The notes under the pieces are model-generated. The model was not told the origin of the DNA, did not search any database, and was given only the letters and a program-made list of their open reading frames with translations. A DNA stretch of 64,000 bases from Gilliamella apicola (GTDB taxonomy: Bacteria; Pseudomonadota; Gammaproteobacteria; Enterobacterales; Orbaceae): NCBI RefSeq assembly GCF_003202915.1, contig NZ_QGLP01000003.1, positions 228,338-292,337 of the forward strand, written 5' to 3'. Position numbers and translations under genes: made by a program. Below, piece after piece: positions 61,890 through 64,000 of the stretch. The first letter of the stretch is position 1; every line of letters starts with the position of its first letter.

Positions 61890-62141
61890 ATGACATTACA
61901 ATATAAGCAAGACAACGAGCGTTTCTATGTGTGTAATGACAATAATCAAGAAATAGCTGAAATAACGTTTACTCGAGTTGGGCAAGATAAAGCAACCATC
62001 AATCATACCTATACGGATCCTAATTATCGTGGACAAGGAATTGCAGATAAGTTACTTGAGCTTTTGGTAAACGTATTAATGCAAGAAAAACGCGAAATTA
62101 TACCTTTATGTTCTTTTGCTGCCGGCAAATTAACTAATTAA
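61890..62141 (+). CDS. Small GNAT-like N-acetyltransferase (YjdJ type)
   Basis: The 83-residue protein contains mainly the central acetyl-CoA-binding part of a GNAT fold: ITFTRVGQDKATINHTYTDPNYRGQGIADKLLELLV with the RGQGIA pyrophosphate loop. It matches the short YjdJ/NATD1-like family, and so is complete at this size. The start is ATG with GAGGGA upstream; the frame reaches four codons further to a TTG. The substrate is unknown. It stands between pfkA and the acyltransferase gene, each separated by over 140 bases. Confidence 0.85.
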   Translation: MTLQYKQDNERFYVCNDNNQEIAEITFTRVGQDKATINHTYTDPNYRGQGIADKLLELLVNVLMQEKREIIPLCSFAAGKLTN

Positions 62142-62288
62142 TGGAGTTTATATTGGATAAATATTTGTAATTTATTCATAAAGTTGTCAAGTAATATTTT
62201 CAGTGATTTCTAAAATAATACTAGTTTCTATCTAATGATTTTGTGCTAATGTATAACAAATTTTTTTTGTTATATTTTGATAACTGAA

Positions 62289-63359
62289 ATGACAACAGTA
62301 AGACCCAAAAAAATCCATTCTATTCATTTATTACGTGGCGTAGCCATTATCATGATTGTTTTTAGCCATTGTTTAGGTGTATTTAAAAATAGTCATTTAA
62401 TAGCTAATAGTTATTTATTTTCTTTTTTAAATTTATTTGCTTTTAATTTTACAACGTTTTTTGTGTTAATTGCAGGTTTTTTATTTCAGCATTTAACTTA
62501 TAAATATGATGTAAAAGGATATTACTTATCTAAATTTAAAACGGTAGTATGCCCTTATATCTCTGTATCAATATTTTGTTTTTTATATTTCCATTACCAA
62601 TATTTGTCCAAATTACCTGTTTTTTCGTTAACTGAACCTAGTTCGAGTATTTCAATTGTTAAAATGATGTTGACTGGAACTCAGCTTTTACCCCTGTGGT
62701 TTATGCCGATGATTATCATTATTTTTGCAATTAGTCCTTTATTATATAAATGGTCAAAAAAGAGTTTGATTATCATAGGGTTAGTTTCGATGTTTTGGGT
62801 GGTAATGTTTACTAAACCTGATTATAAACAACCGTTATTGAATTTGTTGCATTATGGACCGGTATATTTAACCGGTATGATGATAAAACAGAATTATGAA
62901 AAAATTATGAAACTAGTTGAAGACAATTTGGCTTTAGTTATATTTTTCTTTGGTTTATGTCTTTTTATTCCATTTGCTTATCGTTATGTTGATTATTTTG
63001 GTGTTGAAAGACTTTACTACGATACATTACAAAAAATTATTTTATTTATCTTAGCACTTTATTTTTTAGATGGTTTGAATCATAAAAATAATGAAGGTGG
63101 AATATATAAGTTTTTTTCATATCTTGCTAATGTCAGTTTTCCAATCTACTTTATTCACCAAATTATAGTATTATTTTTGGAACAACAATTAGTTAACTCT
63201 CCTTTTGGTTACATTATTAAAACAGATAATGGCCAATTGGCGTCGTTTGGTGCTATAAGCTTTTTAATATGCACGTTGACTATCAGTATTTTTATTGCCA
63301 ATACCATTAAATTCATATTTAAAGATAAAGCAAAATATTTAATTGGTGGTAATCGTTAA
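62289..63359 (+). CDS. Acyltransferase 3 family membrane protein
   Basis: The 356-residue protein has about ten predicted membrane helices and the Acyltransferase_3 opening IHSIHLLRGVAIIMIVFSHC, with catalytic-type His in the first helix and a later HQIIVLFLEQQL segment. Such proteins O-acylate extracytoplasmic polysaccharides or lipids. The start chosen is ATG at 62289; TTG at 62277 is possible, and neither has a strong RBS. It is not beside any O-antigen or capsule gene, and lies alone upstream of the rrn operon. Confidence 0.8.
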   Translation: MTTVRPKKIHSIHLLRGVAIIMIVFSHCLGVFKNSHLIANSYLFSFLNLFAFNFTTFFVLIAGFLFQHLTYKYDVKGYYLSKFKTVVCPYISVSIFCFLYFHYQYLSKLPVFSLTEPSSSISIVKMMLTGTQLLPLWFMPMIIIIFAISPLLYKWSKKSLIIIGLVSMFWVVMFTKPDYKQPLLNLLHYGPVYLTGMMIKQNYEKIMKLVEDNLALVIFFFGLCLFIPFAYRYVDYFGVERLYYDTLQKIILFILALYFLDGLNHKNNEGGIYKFFSYLANVSFPIYFIHQIIVLFLEQQLVNSPFGYIIKTDNGQLASFGAISFLICTLTISIFIANTIKFIFKDKAKYLIGGNR

Positions 63360-63906
63360 TATTCTTAATAGTTACAGCTGGGCGTTTTTTAGATAAAACA
63401 TTTAACTTTTTTATGGTTGAAAGAATTAATAAATGTGACAAACATCAAAGTTTTATTTTTTTTAATGTTTATAATAGGATATCTTTCATTATCACATATG
63501 TGTCAACAATGCCGTTGAACAAATAAAAAACAAACAGAATTTTAAGTGTTATTTTTCACTTGCCAAAAAAAATGAAGCGCCTATAATGCGCATCCACTGA
63601 CACAACGTCAGCGATAAGCAGACAAAACAAGTGTTAGTGAGCAAGGTCAAAAATTTTTAAAAAAGATCTTGACGAATGAAAAAGTGTAGCGTAGTATACG
63701 CAGCCCTTGAGACAGCAAACTAAAACAAGAAATTGTGAAGTTAATTAATAAGCTGTCAGCTCTTTAAAAAGAAGAAACAGACAATCTGTGTGGGCACTTA
63801 CGAGACGAAAAATTAAAAGTCTACGGACTCAAAAATTAAGTCTTAATAAGTGACACTGAAGATTCATTTGAATTATGTCAGAGACAGTTATTGAGCATCA
63901 AACTTT
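63360..63906 (+). promoter_or_regulatory. rrn promoter region and antitermination leader
   Basis: Tandem promoters are visible. P1: TTGCCA (63560-63565), 16-base spacer, TATAAT (63582-63587) and a GC-rich GCGC discriminator, which is usual for stringent, growth-rate-controlled rRNA promoters. P2: TTGACG (63669-63674), 17-base spacer, TAGTAT (63692-63697). AT-rich sequence upstream of P1 could be an UP element with Fis sites. The leader has a boxA-like GCTCTTTAAAAA (63759-63770), then CAATCTGTGTGGGCACT, and a GAGCATCAAACTTT element just before 16S, all matching the E. coli rrn leader layout. Confidence 0.85.
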
Positions 63907-64000
63907 AAATTGAAGAGTTTGATCATGGCTCAGATTGAACGCTGGCGGCAGGCTTAACACATGCAAGTCGAACGGTAACATGAGTGCTTGCACTTGATGA
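63907..64000 (+). rRNA. rrs: 16S ribosomal RNA, 5' end (truncated by window)
   Basis: The sequence starts AAATTGAAGAGTTTGATC and continues through the universal 27F primer site, the canonical 16S 5' end. Only the first 94 bases lie in the window, including the start of helix H6, so it cannot be used reliably for taxonomy here. Confidence 0.98.

Overview
This is an AT-rich chromosomal segment of a gammaproteobacterium. Gene content (gyrB-recF-dnaN-dnaA, rhlB/trxA/rho, nrdDG, murA, pfkA, glnS, purL, and an rrn operon with an enterobacterial-style leader) places it close to Enterobacterales and Pasteurellales. The low GC, protein divergence and gene orders suggest a host-associated lineage such as Orbaceae (Gilliamella-like). 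That assignment is inference; the 16S sequence at the right edge is too short to settle it. There is no prophage, insertion sequence, CRISPR array or tRNA gene in the window. Genes are densely packed, and most convergent pairs share hairpin terminators.

Layout. 1-4316: the end of an unknown gene, two small lipoproteins and two tandem paralogous membrane-anchored von Willebrand A proteins, apparently one envelope-associated operon. 4749-10795 (minus): dnaA-dnaN-recF-gyrB, preceded on the same strand by ompA, rdgC and a MipA/OmpV-type porin; the usual rpmH-rnpA neighbour is absent. 14204-19993: a convergent seven-gene block (class III aminotransferase, FemAB/GNAT-like transferase, arginase-fold enzyme; two four-helix EamA/SMR-type transporters, alpha/beta hydrolase, HAD phosphatase) that looks like an uncharacterised small-molecule pathway with its own exporter. 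It is followed by an RstAB-like two-component system and an MFS transporter. 23791-34316: glnS, a DUF3999/DUF2339 membrane pair and purL. 34374-41584: aroF with TyrR-like boxes, then a flavinylation and reduction locus: cytoplasmic ApbE, a LysR regulator, a stand-alone FMN reductase and an 818-residue FMN-reductase/FMN_bind/FAD_binding_2 fusion that carries a clear ApbE acceptor motif. A decayed OFA-type transporter pseudogene follows. 41682-49830: aroB, nadE-glnB, a small secreted hypothetical, the competence regulator gene sxy/tfoX, rhlB, trxA (with a CRPC active site) and rho. 49999-57569: gnd, nrdD-nrdG behind a pair of NrdR boxes, beta-carbonic anhydrase, a flavoprotein, and yjiX-yjiA. 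57873-63359: murA, yajL-fieF-pfkA, a small GNAT and an acyltransferase-3 membrane protein. 63360-64000: tandem rRNA promoters, the antitermination leader and the first 94 bases of 16S rRNA.

The most interesting parts are (i) the seven-gene aminotransferase/arginase/exporter cluster, (ii) the ApbE-dependent soluble reductase locus with its broken transporter, (iii) the duplicated vWA/lipoprotein operon, and (iv) a thioredoxin whose CGPC motif reads CRPC. Start codons were moved from the longest open frame where a Shine-Dalgarno or family alignment favoured an internal ATG (MFS, purL, aroF, the fused reductase, aroB, sxy, pfkA, the small GNAT, the acyltransferase and one transporter).
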